Assembly (NCBI RefSeq): GCF_012034245.1
Contig: NZ_JAATEO010000020.1
Span: 57,816-121,815 of the forward strand
Direction: 5' to 3'
Length of the DNA: 64,000 nt
Source: Micromonospora thermarum
Lineage (GTDB): Bacteria > Actinomycetota > Actinomycetes > Mycobacteriales > Micromonosporaceae
Position numbers and translations under genes: made by a program. The first letter of the stretch is position 1; each line of letters starts with the position of its first letter. Positions 33,536-42,329 of this stretch are shown here, piece by piece. Under the pieces are notes generated by a model, which saw only the letters and a list, made by a program, of their open reading frames with translations, did no database searches and had not been told where the DNA came from.

Positions 33536-34851
33536 CAGGACGTCGCCGGTACGGCAGCCGGCGCGGTGGCCGCCCGTTCGGCGGCGTGGCGCCGCCGGGC
33601 GGCGTTGCGCCAGCGCAGCACCTGCACCGCGCCGAGCGCCCAGAGCGCGTACTGCACGCCGAAGGCCCAGCGGAACGCGGCCAGGTCGGGTGTGCCCCGT
33701 CCGCCGGGGGTGGCCAGGTCCAGGACCACGCCGACCGCCAGGACGAGGCCGATCGAGGCGACGAAGCCGCCGACGTTGACGATGCCGGCGGCGCTGCCGA
33801 TCCTGCTGACCGGGTTGAAGGTGCGGGCGTAGTCGAAGCCGATCATCGAGCCCGGACCGTTGACGGCCAGGACCAGCACCAGGGTCACCAACAGCCAGCC
33901 CGGCGCGCGGCCGGGCCAGGCGAGCACGACCGTCCAGATCGTCGCGGTGGCGCCCGTGATGGCGAAGACCAGCGCCGAGCGCCGGTACGGGTGCCGGGCG
34001 CACAGGTGCGCGATCACCGGCCCGGAGAGCAGCGTCGCGACCGTCATGAGGGTGAGCAGCGAGGCGGCGGCGGTGGGGCTGAGCTTCTGCCCCTGCACCA
34101 GGAACGGATATCCCCAGAGCAGGGCGAACACCGCACCGGAGAACTGGGTGACGAAGTGCGTCCAGAGTCCGAGCCGGGTGCCGGGCTGGGCCCAGGCCGC
34201 GCCGAGTTCCCGGCGCACGGCGGCGAGGGTGGGGGACGGGCCGCTCGCGGTCTCCCGGTGCGGGGTGTCCCGGACGGCGGCGACCACCATCACCAGGACG
34301 GTGGCGCCCACCGCGGCGGCGACGAGGAAGGCGGTGGTCCAGCCCGCGCGGTGCAGCAGCGCCACCAGGGGTACGGCGCCGAGGATCGCCCCGAGCTGGC
34401 CGAGCGTCCCGGTCAGCTGGGTCACCAGCGGGTTGCGGCGGCCGGGGAACCAGAACGCCACGATCCGCAACACGCTGATGAAGGTCGTCGCGTCGCCCAG
34501 GCCGACCAGCATCCGGGCGAGCACCGCCAGGCGGACGTCGGTGGCGAGGGCGAAGCAGAGCTGGCCGGCGAGCATCAGCGCACCGCCGGCGATCAGCAGC
34601 CGGCGGGAGCCGAACCGGTCGAGGAGCACACCGACCGGCACCTGCATCGCCGCGTACACGGCGAGCTGGGCGACGGAGAACGTGGCCAGCGCCGAGGCGT
34701 TGATGTGGAACCGCTCCACGGCGTCGACGCCGGTGACGCCGAGCGAGCTGCGGTGGAACACGGCCGCCAGGTACGCGCTCAGCGCCACGCCCCAGACGAG
34801 CGCGGCGGAGCGGCGGGGCACGACCGGGGCGGCGGCGACCGGCAGGGTCAC
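33535..34851 (-). CDS. MFS transporter
   Basis: A 438-residue protein with twelve predicted membrane helices. Typical MFS features include the motif A-like GVLLDRFGSRRLLIAGG (about 74-90), VLARMLVGLGDATTFI and a long basic central loop after residue 200. The substrate is not evident; the early helices resemble nitrate/anion or sugar-acid type transporters only loosely. Its GTG overlaps the stop of the GntR gene, so the regulator probably controls it. Confidence 0.9.
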   Translation of the reverse strand: MTLPVAAAPVVPRRSAALVWGVALSAYLAAVFHRSSLGVTGVDAVERFHINASALATFSVAQLAVYAAMQVPVGVLLDRFGSRRLLIAGGALMLAGQLCFALATDVRLAVLARMLVGLGDATTFISVLRIVAFWFPGRRNPLVTQLTGTLGQLGAILGAVPLVALLHRAGWTTAFLVAAAVGATVLVMVVAAVRDTPHRETASGPSPTLAAVRRELGAAWAQPGTRLGLWTHFVTQFSGAVFALLWGYPFLVQGQKLSPTAAASLLTLMTVATLLSGPVIAHLCARHPYRRSALVFAITGATATIWTVVLAWPGRAPGWLLVTLVLVLAVNGPGSMIGFDYARTFNPVSRIGSAAGIVNVGGFVASIGLVLAVGVVLDLATPGGRGTPDLAAFRWAFGVQYALWALGAVQVLRWRNAARRRHAAERAATAPAAVPATS

Positions 34852-35537
34852 CGCAGCGTCCGTAGCACGGTCGCCGCCTTGTCGATGTGGGCGGCGACCG
34901 ACGCCAGCCACGGCTGCGGATCGTCCGCGTCGAGGGCGGCGAGTTGCGCCGCGTGCTCGATCAGTGCCACCTCGGCCCAGCCGGGCGAGAGCCGGAAGCT
35001 CGCCTCGCCCATCCGGAGCTGCCGGTCGCGCAGCCGCTGGTACAGCTCGGCGAGGATCTCGTTGCCGGCGGCGTCGACGACGGTGGCATGGAAGGCGCGG
35101 TCGGCGGCCATCAGGGCGGTCAGGTCGCCGGCGGCGTGCGCGACACGCATCTCGGCCAGCCGGGTCGCCAGCTCGGCCTTGAGAGCGGCGCGGCGGGGCC
35201 ACACCCGCTCGGCGGCGTGCAGTTCGATCAGCCGCCGCGCCTCGATCACGTCGGCGATCTCCCGGGCGGAGACGGGACGGATCAGCGCGCCCCGCTTCGG
35301 GTAGAGCTTGACCAGCCCCTCCGCCTCCAGCCGCAGCAGCGCCTCGCGGACCGGGGTGCGGGAGACCCCGGTGGCCTCGGCGATCTCTCCCTCGCTGACC
35401 AGCGACCCGCCGGGGTGGATCTGCTCGAGGATCGACCGCTTCAGGTGCCGGTATGCGCGTTCGGCCGCCGACGGCGCCGCCGGATGCCGGGCGGCCGCTT
35501 CGACGGGCACGCGCTCGGGCGCGGAGGGATGCGTCAT
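34848..35537 (-). CDS. GntR-family regulator (FCD type)
   Basis: A protein of 229 residues with an N-terminal winged helix (about 25-90: AYRHLKRSILEQI, VSEGEIAEATGVSRTPVREALLRLEAEGLV) and an all-helical FCD ligand domain (about 100-229) whose Asp/His pattern (ADRAFHATVVDAAGN, EHAAQLAALDADD) suits metal-dependent carboxylate binding. It is co-transcribed with, and probably regulates, the overlapping MFS gene. An imperfect palindrome covers its start codon, suggesting autoregulation. Confidence 0.9.
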   Translation of the reverse strand: MTHPSAPERVPVEAAARHPAAPSAAERAYRHLKRSILEQIHPGGSLVSEGEIAEATGVSRTPVREALLRLEAEGLVKLYPKRGALIRPVSAREIADVIEARRLIELHAAERVWPRRAALKAELATRLAEMRVAHAAGDLTALMAADRAFHATVVDAAGNEILAELYQRLRDRQLRMGEASFRLSPGWAEVALIEHAAQLAALDADDPQPWLASVAAHIDKAATVLRTLR

Positions 35538-35547
35538 GTATCTATGA
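35534..35547. promoter_or_regulatory. Palindrome overlapping the GntR start codon
   Basis: TCATAGATACATGA (minus strand) has matching TCAT/ATGA ends and an AT-rich centre in an otherwise GC-rich region. It covers the ATG and is a candidate operator for the encoded GntR regulator. Confidence 0.45.
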
Positions 35548-35623
35548 TGCGGCCCGGCGTTCCGTCGAGGTGGGCCGACCACCGTGACGGTGGCTCAGGC
35601 CACGCCGAGGTCCGGCCGAGGGG

Positions 35624-36766
35624 TCAGGACGGGGTCCCGGTTCCACCGGAGACGTCCCTCGCGAGCAGGCCGTCGGGGCCGACGGTGAAACCGCCGGCGA
35701 ACGGCGCGCCGAAGCCGCCGAGCAGGTCGGCGAACCACCGCGCGTCGTCCGGGCCCGCGCGCTCCAGCCGCAGCCGCCGCATCCGCACCGGGACGGCCCG
35801 CAGGCGGAGCAGCCGGCCGGTCGCCCGGTCGAGCGTGGGCAGCCAGAGCAGGCGCAGCTCCGGCCGGTACTTCTCGTACCCGCTGATGCCCTCGTAGTCG
35901 TCGACGACGTCGCCGCAGCCGTAGAGGACCAGCCGGTCCCGGTACACCTCGACCGGGCGCGGGTGGTGGGAGGAGTGCCCGTGCACCACGTCCACGCCGG
36001 CGTCGACGAGGCGGTGGGCGAACGCCACGTGCTCGGGCGGCACCTCGTACCCCCAGTTGGTGCCCCAGTGCACGGAGACCACGACCCGGTCACCCGGCCG
36101 CGCCTCGGCGGCGATCCGGGCGGCGAGGGCCTCCGCCGACGCGGCCGACACCTCCGGCAGGTACGCGACGCCCGGGCCGTCGTCGGTCGCCGCCCAGTAC
36201 GGTGGCACGCCGCTCGACGGCGCGGCCACCGACCAGACCAGCAGGCGGTGGTCTGCGAGAGGCACCGCGGCGGGCCGCCAGGCGGCGGTGGCGTCCGGCC
36301 CGGCGCCGGCGGTCGCCACCCCCGCTCCGGCGAGCGCGTCCAGGGTGTCGGCGAGCCCGACCGGCCCGAAGTCGAGGCAGTGGTTGTTGGCCAGCACGCA
36401 GACGTCGAGCCGCGCGGCGGTCAGTGCGGAAACGTTCGCCGGGTGCATCCGGTAGTGGATGCCCTTCGTCGGGTCGTGCGTACCCCGCCCGGTCACGGCG
36501 GTCTCCAGGTTGACGATCCGCACGTCCGGGGCCACCGCGTCGAGCAGGCCGAGCGCGTCCCCCCAGAGCCGGTGCGGTGGCGCCGGCTTCGGGACGGGAC
36601 CGTTGGCCGCCTCGGCGAGGGCCACGTACTCCCGGGCGTCGCGCACCGCCGGCTCCCGCAGGTCCGCCGGGGCCGGACGGGCCAGGACCGCGTCGACGCC
36701 GCGGCCGGTCATCACGTCGCCCCCGAGCAGGAGCGTCACGTCGCCCATGCGGTCCGTGTTCCCCAC
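35624..36766 (-). CDS. CapA-family (poly-gamma-glutamate type) metallophosphatase
   Basis: A protein of 380 residues with the PGA_cap/calcineurin-like motifs: LLLGGDVMTGRGVD (about 12-25), IVNLETAVTG, LANNHCLDFG, VVVSVHWGTNWGYE and VVHGHSSHHPRPVEVY. Family members are linked to capsule polymer synthesis or act as phosphoesterases; there is no capsule cluster here and no signal peptide, so the actual substrate is unknown. The GTG start has GAGGGG eight bases upstream; ATG at 36748 is the alternative. Divergent from a glycosyltransferase gene. Confidence 0.88.
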   Translation of the reverse strand: MGNTDRMGDVTLLLGGDVMTGRGVDAVLARPAPADLREPAVRDAREYVALAEAANGPVPKPAPPHRLWGDALGLLDAVAPDVRIVNLETAVTGRGTHDPTKGIHYRMHPANVSALTAARLDVCVLANNHCLDFGPVGLADTLDALAGAGVATAGAGPDATAAWRPAAVPLADHRLLVWSVAAPSSGVPPYWAATDDGPGVAYLPEVSAASAEALAARIAAEARPGDRVVVSVHWGTNWGYEVPPEHVAFAHRLVDAGVDVVHGHSSHHPRPVEVYRDRLVLYGCGDVVDDYEGISGYEKYRPELRLLWLPTLDRATGRLLRLRAVPVRMRRLRLERAGPDDARWFADLLGGFGAPFAGGFTVGPDGLLARDVSGGTGTPS

Positions 36767-36822
36767 CCGGCCGTCCCCTCACCTGCCGCATGAACCCGTC
36801 GCCCTTGGGTAGCAGGGCCGCC

Positions 36823-37710
36823 ATGACCGAGGACGTGACGGTGGTCGTGGCCACCCGCAACCGGCGCGCGCGGCTGCTGGAGACGCTGGCCCGGCACGAG
36901 GCGCCGGTGATCGTGGTGGACAACGGCTCGGACGACGGCACGCCCGAGGCGGTGTCGAACGCCTTCCCCGGGGTGCGGGTGGTGCGACTGGGCCGGAACG
37001 CCGGTGCCGGGGCCGCCCGCAACGTCGGCGTGGAACTCGCCGGCACGCCGTTCGTCGCGTTCGCCGACGACGACTCGTACTGGGCGCCGGGCGCGCTGGC
37101 CGAGGCGGTGCGAGTGTTGCGGGCCCACCCGGGTACCGGGCTGATCGCCGGGCAGGTCCGCGTCGGCCGGGAGGGGCGGCTCGACCCGGTGTCGGCGGAG
37201 ATGGCCCGGTCGCCGCTGGGCACCCGACCGGGGGCGCCGGGCCCGTCGGTGCTGGGCTTCCCGGCCTGCGCGGTGGTGCTGCGCCGTGCGGCGGTCCGGC
37301 AGGTCGGTGGGTTCACCGAGCGCCTGGGGACGTACGGCGAGGAGGCGCTGCTGGCGATGGACCTGGCCGCGGCCGGCTGGCAGCTGGCGTACGTCGAGGA
37401 CGTCGTCGCCCACCACCTGCCGCTGCCGGCGGGCCGGAACCGGGACGAGCGGCACCGGATCGAGGCCCGCAACCGGGTGCTGACCGCCGCCCTGCGCCGC
37501 CCCACCGGGGTGGTGCTGCGCGCGGCTGCCGACGCGTTGCGGAACCCGGCCGGCCGGCGGGGGCTGCTCGACGCGGGCCGGGCACTGGGTTGGGTGGTAC
37601 GGCACCGCCGCCGCCTGCCCGACGAGGTCGAGGCGGCCCTGCGCCTGCTGGAGCGCGATGTGGCCGCCGAGCCGGCGCCGGTCGCCGCGGCGGTGTCGGC
37701 GGGGAACTGA
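36823..37710 (+). CDS. Family 2 glycosyltransferase
   Basis: A GT-A fold protein of 295 residues. VTVVVATRNR (5-14), VVDNGSDDGTPEAV and the metal/sugar-nucleotide motif FVAFADDDSYWAPG are all present, along with the later LGTYGEEALLAMDLAAAGW acceptor-side motif. It transfers a sugar from an NDP-sugar to an unknown acceptor in the cytosol or at the inner membrane face. It has no neighbouring polysaccharide genes except the divergent CapA-like one. The ATG has AGGG five bases upstream. Confidence 0.9.
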   Translation: MTEDVTVVVATRNRRARLLETLARHEAPVIVVDNGSDDGTPEAVSNAFPGVRVVRLGRNAGAGAARNVGVELAGTPFVAFADDDSYWAPGALAEAVRVLRAHPGTGLIAGQVRVGREGRLDPVSAEMARSPLGTRPGAPGPSVLGFPACAVVLRRAAVRQVGGFTERLGTYGEEALLAMDLAAAGWQLAYVEDVVAHHLPLPAGRNRDERHRIEARNRVLTAALRRPTGVVLRAAADALRNPAGRRGLLDAGRALGWVVRHRRRLPDEVEAALRLLERDVAAEPAPVAAAVSAGN

Positions 37711-37739
37711 CCCGTCGCGTCCGCGGGCCGCCTTGCGGG

Positions 37740-38903
37740 GTGACCACGACGGGCGGCCTGCGGCCGTGGTACCGGCCGATGAGGGCCCACGAGCGCGACG
37801 AGGAGCATCGCTCGGCGACGCCGCTGGAGCTCTTCTTCGACCTCTGTTTCGTGGTGGCGGTCGCTCAGGCGGCGGCCAACCTGCACCACGAGCTGTCCGA
37901 GGGACACGTCGGTGAGGCGGTGGGCAGCTACCTGATGCTCTTCTTCGCCATCTGGTGGGCGTGGATGAACTTCACCTGGTTCGCCTCCGCGTACGACACG
38001 GACGACGACGTCTACCGGATCACCACGCTGGTGCAGATCAGCGGCGCGCTGATCCTGGCCGCCGGCGTGCCCCGCGCCTTCGTCGAGAACGACTTCAGCG
38101 TCATCACGTACGGGTACGTGGTGATGCGCCTCGCGGCCGTCACGCAGTGGATCCGGGCGGCGGTCGGCGACCCCGGCCATCGGGCGGCCGACCTCCGGTA
38201 CGGGATCGGCGTCAGTCTGGTGCAGGCGGGCTGGCTGCTGCGGCTGCTGCTCCCCGACGACTGGAGGACGCCCTCCTTCGTGTTGCTGGTGGTGGCGGAC
38301 CTGCTCGTGCCGGTGGTCGCCGAGCGACCCGGGATGACGCCGTGGCACCCCCGCCACATCGTCGAGCGGTACGGGCTGTTCACCCTGATCGTGCTCGGCG
38401 AGGTGGTGCTGGCGACCTCGATCGCCGTGCAGACCGGGGTGGACGCCGGCGACACCGGGCTGTGGCACCTGGCGGCGGCCGGCGCATTGATCGTCTACGC
38501 GCTCTGGTGGCTGTACTTCGACCGCGAGATCCGGGTGTCCCCCCGGTTGTCCCGCGGGTTGACCTGGGGCTACGGCCACTACCTGGTCTTCGCCGGCATC
38601 GCCGCCGTGGGCGCCGGGCTGGAGGTGGCGGTGGACCACCGACGCCACATCGGGCACGTCACCGGGACGGTGGTGGGGTACGCGGTGGCCGTGCCGGTGG
38701 CCGTGTACCTGCTCACCGTCTGGGTGCTGCACATCTGGGGACAGCAGCGCGCCTCCGTGGTGGTGGCGTTCCCGGTGACCGCGGCGCTGGTGCTGCTCGC
38801 CCCGCTGACACCGGGATCGGTCTACCTGGTGGCGGCGTCGCTCCTCGCGCTCGTGGTGGTCACCGTGCTGGTCCGGCAGCGGGAGATCCGGGCGGCGTCA
38901 TGA
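37740..38903 (+). CDS. ltrA: Low-temperature-requirement (LtrA) family membrane protein
   Basis: A membrane protein of 387 residues with about ten or eleven helices, and the family signature EEHRSATPLELFFDLCFVVAVAQ (about 20-42) followed by FAIWWAWMNFTWFASAYDTDD and HIVERYGLFTLIVLGEVVLA. The family was named from Listeria low-temperature mutants; its molecular function is unknown. The GTG start is chosen over ATG at 37779 because the conserved region begins soon after. Its stop overlaps the convergent hydrolase gene by six bases. Confidence 0.9.
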   Translation: MTTTGGLRPWYRPMRAHERDEEHRSATPLELFFDLCFVVAVAQAAANLHHELSEGHVGEAVGSYLMLFFAIWWAWMNFTWFASAYDTDDDVYRITTLVQISGALILAAGVPRAFVENDFSVITYGYVVMRLAAVTQWIRAAVGDPGHRAADLRYGIGVSLVQAGWLLRLLLPDDWRTPSFVLLVVADLLVPVVAERPGMTPWHPRHIVERYGLFTLIVLGEVVLATSIAVQTGVDAGDTGLWHLAAAGALIVYALWWLYFDREIRVSPRLSRGLTWGYGHYLVFAGIAAVGAGLEVAVDHRRHIGHVTGTVVGYAVAVPVAVYLLTVWVLHIWGQQRASVVVAFPVTAALVLLAPLTPGSVYLVAASLLALVVVTVLVRQREIRAAS

Positions 38904-39803
38904 CCGGACGGCGTCGCCGTCGACCGGGACCTCGGCCGGGGAACCCTCCTCCCAGAAGTCGAGCAGCATGCGGTGGAACTCCTCGGTCCGCTCGATCTGC
39001 GGCATGTGACCGCAGTCGCGGAACAGGTGGGTGCGGGCCCGGGGCAGCCGCGCCCGCGCCGCCTCCAGGTGCGTCGCCGGCAGGATCAGGTCCCGGTCGC
39101 CCCACACGATCAGCGTCGGCAGATCGAGCTTCTCCATCCGGGCCAGCAGGTCCTCCCGCCACTGCGGGCTGACCCCGCGGAGGGTGCCGAGGTTGTGGGC
39201 GGTCTCCAGCATCACCCGCGCGGCGTGCGGCTGGCGGGCGATCTCCAGGGCGTACGCGATCCGCTCGGCGGTGGCGAACGCCGGGTCGTGGAAGAGGGCG
39301 CGCTCGGCGCGGCGCGCCGACCACCGGCTGGGCCGCAGCAGCAGCCGCCCGAACGGGCGCAGCGCGAGCAGCCGCAGCAGGATCGTCACCTCGCTGCCGA
39401 AGCCGGCGGGCGTGATGAGCCCGAGGCTGGCCACCCGGGCCGGCTCGGTGGCCGCGAACTGCATGGCGACCGCGCCGCCGAGGGAGTTGCCGACGAGGTG
39501 CGCCGGCCGGTCCACACCGACCACGTCCAGGTAGCGGCCGACGAAGCCGGCCAGCTCGGGCAGCGTGTAGGGGGCCGTCATCGGCAGCGACCCGCCGTAG
39601 CCGGGCAGGTCGACGCTGTGCACCCGGAACCGCTGCGCGAGCCGCTCGTGCAGGTCGTCGAAGTCGCGCATCGTCCGCCCGATGCCGTGCAGCAGGACCA
39701 CCGGCGGGCCGTCACCGTCGACCCGGTGACAGACCCGCCGCCCCGCGACGGTGACGTGACGCGGGCGGGGGCGTGCCGAGGAGGCAGGTTCCGTGGTGCT
39801 CAC
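38898..39803 (-). CDS. Alpha/beta hydrolase
   Basis: A protein of 301 residues with the canonical alpha/beta hydrolase layout: oxyanion strand VVLLHGIGR, nucleophile elbow LVGNSLGGA (about 106-114), VWGDRDLILP and CGHMPQIE supplying Asp and His. It is the last of three overlapping genes (monooxygenase, SDR, hydrolase). A Baeyer-Villiger oxygenase makes esters or lactones, so this enzyme could hydrolyse the product; that role is inferred from operon position. Confidence 0.92.
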   Translation of the reverse strand: MSTTEPASSARPRPRHVTVAGRRVCHRVDGDGPPVVLLHGIGRTMRDFDDLHERLAQRFRVHSVDLPGYGGSLPMTAPYTLPELAGFVGRYLDVVGVDRPAHLVGNSLGGAVAMQFAATEPARVASLGLITPAGFGSEVTILLRLLALRPFGRLLLRPSRWSARRAERALFHDPAFATAERIAYALEIARQPHAARVMLETAHNLGTLRGVSPQWREDLLARMEKLDLPTLIVWGDRDLILPATHLEAARARLPRARTHLFRDCGHMPQIERTEEFHRMLLDFWEEGSPAEVPVDGDAVRS

Positions 39804-40735
39804 GCGAGGTCTCCCGCCGGGTCGGTCGCCGGCGCCGTCTCCGGCTGCCGGGCGGCCGGGATCGGTGGGGGCGCGGACGTCGTGGTGAGGCGGCGGGCCG
39901 GGTCGCCGGCCGCGCGGTTGAGCCCGGCCCGTAGCAGCTTCCCGTACGAGGCGGGTGCGATGCGGGCGAGCACGTCGGGCAGCTTCGCCGACCAGCCGAT
40001 GAGGACCCGGCCGCGACGCCGCTCCACGCCGCGCAGGATCACCTCGGCGGCCTTCGCCGGCGGGATGCTGAGCAGCTTGTCGAACTGCCGCCGGCCCTCC
40101 TCGTACTCCTCGCTGGAGACGCCGCTGCCGACGCGGGCGTTCTCGGTGATCCGGGTGGCGATCCCGCCCGGGTGCACGGACGTGACGCCGATGCCGTCGT
40201 CGACGAGCTCGTGCCGCAGCACCTCGGTGAAGCCGCGCACGGCGAACTTGCTGGCCGAGTACGCGGCCTGCCCGGGCGGCGCGATCAGCCCGAAGAGGCT
40301 GGAGACGTTGACCAGGTGGGAGCCGGGCTCCGCCTTCAGGGTGGGCAGCAGCGCATGGGTGAGCTGCACGACCGCCCGGAAGTTGATGTCGATGACCCAC
40401 TGGAACTCGTCCAGGGTCACCTGGTCGAAGCGGCCGCCCAGGGCGACACCGGCGTTGTTGACCAGCAGCCGGATCCGGGGGTGCCGGGCCCGGATCTCCT
40501 CGGCCACCCGAGCGGTCGCGGCGGCGTCGGCGAGATCCACGACGTACGTGGTCACCCGCCGGTCCGGATGGGCGGCGCGGATCGCGTCCACCACGGCGTC
40601 GAGGCGCCGCGCGTCGCGGTCGAGCAGGACCAGATCGCTGCCGCGCCGGGCCAGCCCGTGGGCGAGCGCCTCGCCGATCCCGCTGGCGGCGCCGGTGACC
40701 ACGGCGGTCGCGGCGGTGAAGTCGAACCTACGCAC
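39800..40735 (-). CDS. Classical short-chain dehydrogenase
   Basis: A protein of 311 residues with the classical SDR motifs: VTGAASGIG (13-21), DVDLAD-like segment, NNAGVALGG (about 93-101), the serine in NVSSLFG and catalytic YSASK (about 158-162). A C-terminal extension of about 60 residues is Pro/Ala-rich. It may oxidise an alcohol to the ketone used by the upstream EthA-like monooxygenase. It starts inside the last codons of that gene (8-bp overlap) and overlaps the hydrolase start. Confidence 0.92.
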   Translation of the reverse strand: MRRFDFTAATAVVTGAASGIGEALAHGLARRGSDLVLLDRDARRLDAVVDAIRAAHPDRRVTTYVVDLADAAATARVAEEIRARHPRIRLLVNNAGVALGGRFDQVTLDEFQWVIDINFRAVVQLTHALLPTLKAEPGSHLVNVSSLFGLIAPPGQAAYSASKFAVRGFTEVLRHELVDDGIGVTSVHPGGIATRITENARVGSGVSSEEYEEGRRQFDKLLSIPPAKAAEVILRGVERRRGRVLIGWSAKLPDVLARIAPASYGKLLRAGLNRAAGDPARRLTTTSAPPPIPAARQPETAPATDPAGDLA

Positions 40736-42215
40736 GGACGATGCTCCTCTCCGGCGTGCCGGCCCGGGAGAACCGGACGCCCTCGTCGGTGAGCCGGCCG
40801 TACCGCATCAGCAGCACGTCCCGGGGGTAGTTCTGGTGCAGCCGCCACGGCGCCCGCGCGCCCTGCTTGGGCAGCGCGTCGACGCTGCGCAGCACGTACC
40901 CGGCGGTCAGGTCGATGATCGGGTGCAGGTCGCCGTCGGGCGGCGGCAGCGGCGTGACGACCTGCTGGCCGGTGCGGTCCAGGTGCGCCAGCAGCCGGCA
41001 CACGTACGTGGCGACCAGGTCGGCCTTCAACGTCCAGGAGGCGTTGGTGTAGCCGATGGTCATCGCGAAGTTGGGGACGCCGGAGAGCATCATGCCCTTG
41101 TAGGCCACGGTGTCGGCCAGGTCGACGTCCTCGCCGTCCACGGTGAGCACGGTGTCGCCGAAGGCGAGCAGGTTGAGCCCGGTGGCGGTGACGACGACGT
41201 CCGCCGCCAGCTCCTCCCCCGACGTGAGCCGGACGCCGGTCTCGGTGAAGGTCTCGACGGTGTCGGTGACGATCGAGGCGCGGCCCCGCCGGATCGCGTC
41301 GAACAGGTCGCCGTCGGGCACCACGCACAGGCGCTGGTCCCACGGGTCGTAGCGGGGCGAGAAGTGCCGGTCGACGTCGTACCCGACCGGCAGCCGGCCC
41401 CGCGCGGCCCGGCGCAGCAGGCGCTTCACCAGCGTGGGGGCGCGGCGGCTCAGTTGGAAGTTCGCGGTGGCGAGCAGGACGTTCTTCCAGCGGACCACCG
41501 GGTAGACGGCCCGCTCCGGCAGGACGCGGCGCAGCGCGTCGGCGACGACGTCGCGCGAGGGCAGCGCCATGATGTACGTGGGTGAGCGCTGGAGCATGGT
41601 GACGTGGGCGGCCTGCTCGGCCAGCGCGGGCACCAGCGTCACCGCCGTGGCGCCGCTGCCGATCACGACGATCCGCTTGCCGGCGTGGTCGAGGTCGTCG
41701 GGCCAGTGCTGCGGGTGCACGACCCGCCCGGTGAACCGCTCCACGCCCGGGAAGTCGGGGGTGTAGCCCTCGTCGTAGCGGTAGTAGCCGGAGCAGGTGT
41801 GGAGGAACGAGCAGGTCAGCCGGACGTCCTCGCCCGTGTCGGTCCGGTGCGCGTGGACGGTCCAGCGGGCGGTGGTGCTGTCCCACTCGGCGCGGACCAC
41901 GCGGTGGTGGAACCGGATGTGCTCGGTGACGCCGTACTCGCGGGCGGTCTCCCGGACGTACTGCCGGATGGCGGGCCCGTCGGCGATCGCCTTCGGGTTC
42001 GTCCACGGCTTGAACGAGTAGCCGAGGGTGAACATGTCCGAGTCCGACCGGATGCCCGGGTAGCGGAACAGGTCCCAGGTGCCGCCGATCGCGCCCCGGG
42101 CCTCCAGCACGGCGTACGTCTTGTCCGGACAGTTGCGCCGCAGGTGGCAGGCGGCGCCGACGCCGGAGAGGCCGGCACCGACGATGAGCACGTCGACGTG
42201 GTCGGTGGTGGCCAT
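40728..42215 (-). CDS. ethA: EthA-like Baeyer-Villiger flavin monooxygenase
   Basis: A protein of 495 residues strongly resembling mycobacterial EthA along its length: FAD motif VGAGLSGVGAA (11-21), GGTWDLFRYPGIRSDSDM, the NADPH motif VIGSGATAVTLVPAL, QRSPTYI, NPWDQRLC-like YDPWDQRLCVVP, and AYKGMMLSGVPNFAM. EthA converts ketones to esters and in mycobacteria activates ethionamide. The ATG has GGGAGA upstream. It heads a three-gene operon and faces ethR, whose product should repress it. Confidence 0.95.
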   Translation of the reverse strand: MATTDHVDVLIVGAGLSGVGAACHLRRNCPDKTYAVLEARGAIGGTWDLFRYPGIRSDSDMFTLGYSFKPWTNPKAIADGPAIRQYVRETAREYGVTEHIRFHHRVVRAEWDSTTARWTVHAHRTDTGEDVRLTCSFLHTCSGYYRYDEGYTPDFPGVERFTGRVVHPQHWPDDLDHAGKRIVVIGSGATAVTLVPALAEQAAHVTMLQRSPTYIMALPSRDVVADALRRVLPERAVYPVVRWKNVLLATANFQLSRRAPTLVKRLLRRAARGRLPVGYDVDRHFSPRYDPWDQRLCVVPDGDLFDAIRRGRASIVTDTVETFTETGVRLTSGEELAADVVVTATGLNLLAFGDTVLTVDGEDVDLADTVAYKGMMLSGVPNFAMTIGYTNASWTLKADLVATYVCRLLAHLDRTGQQVVTPLPPPDGDLHPIIDLTAGYVLRSVDALPKQGARAPWRLHQNYPRDVLLMRYGRLTDEGVRFSRAGTPERSIVRA

Positions 42216-42248
42216 GTCGTCTCCCGTGACGAGGCGGTGGTGCCGGAC

Positions 42249-42320
42249 ACTATCCACCGCCGTCGACACGCGTCAACACCCTGTCGAGAACAATCGACAC
42301 CCTGTCGACCGGGTGTAACA
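42249..42320. promoter_or_regulatory. Divergent ethA/ethR promoters with operator repeats
   Basis: For ethA, TTGACG (42276-42271), a 16-bp spacer and GATAGT (42254-42249). For ethR, TCGACA, 16 bp, then TAACAT (42315-42320), close enough to the ATG for a nearly leaderless message. Across both lies an exact 12-bp direct repeat ACACCCTGTCGA (42276-42287 and 42297-42308), 21 bp apart or two helical turns, with further GTCGACAC-like copies. Confidence 0.75.
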
Positions 42321-42329
42321 TCCACGGTC

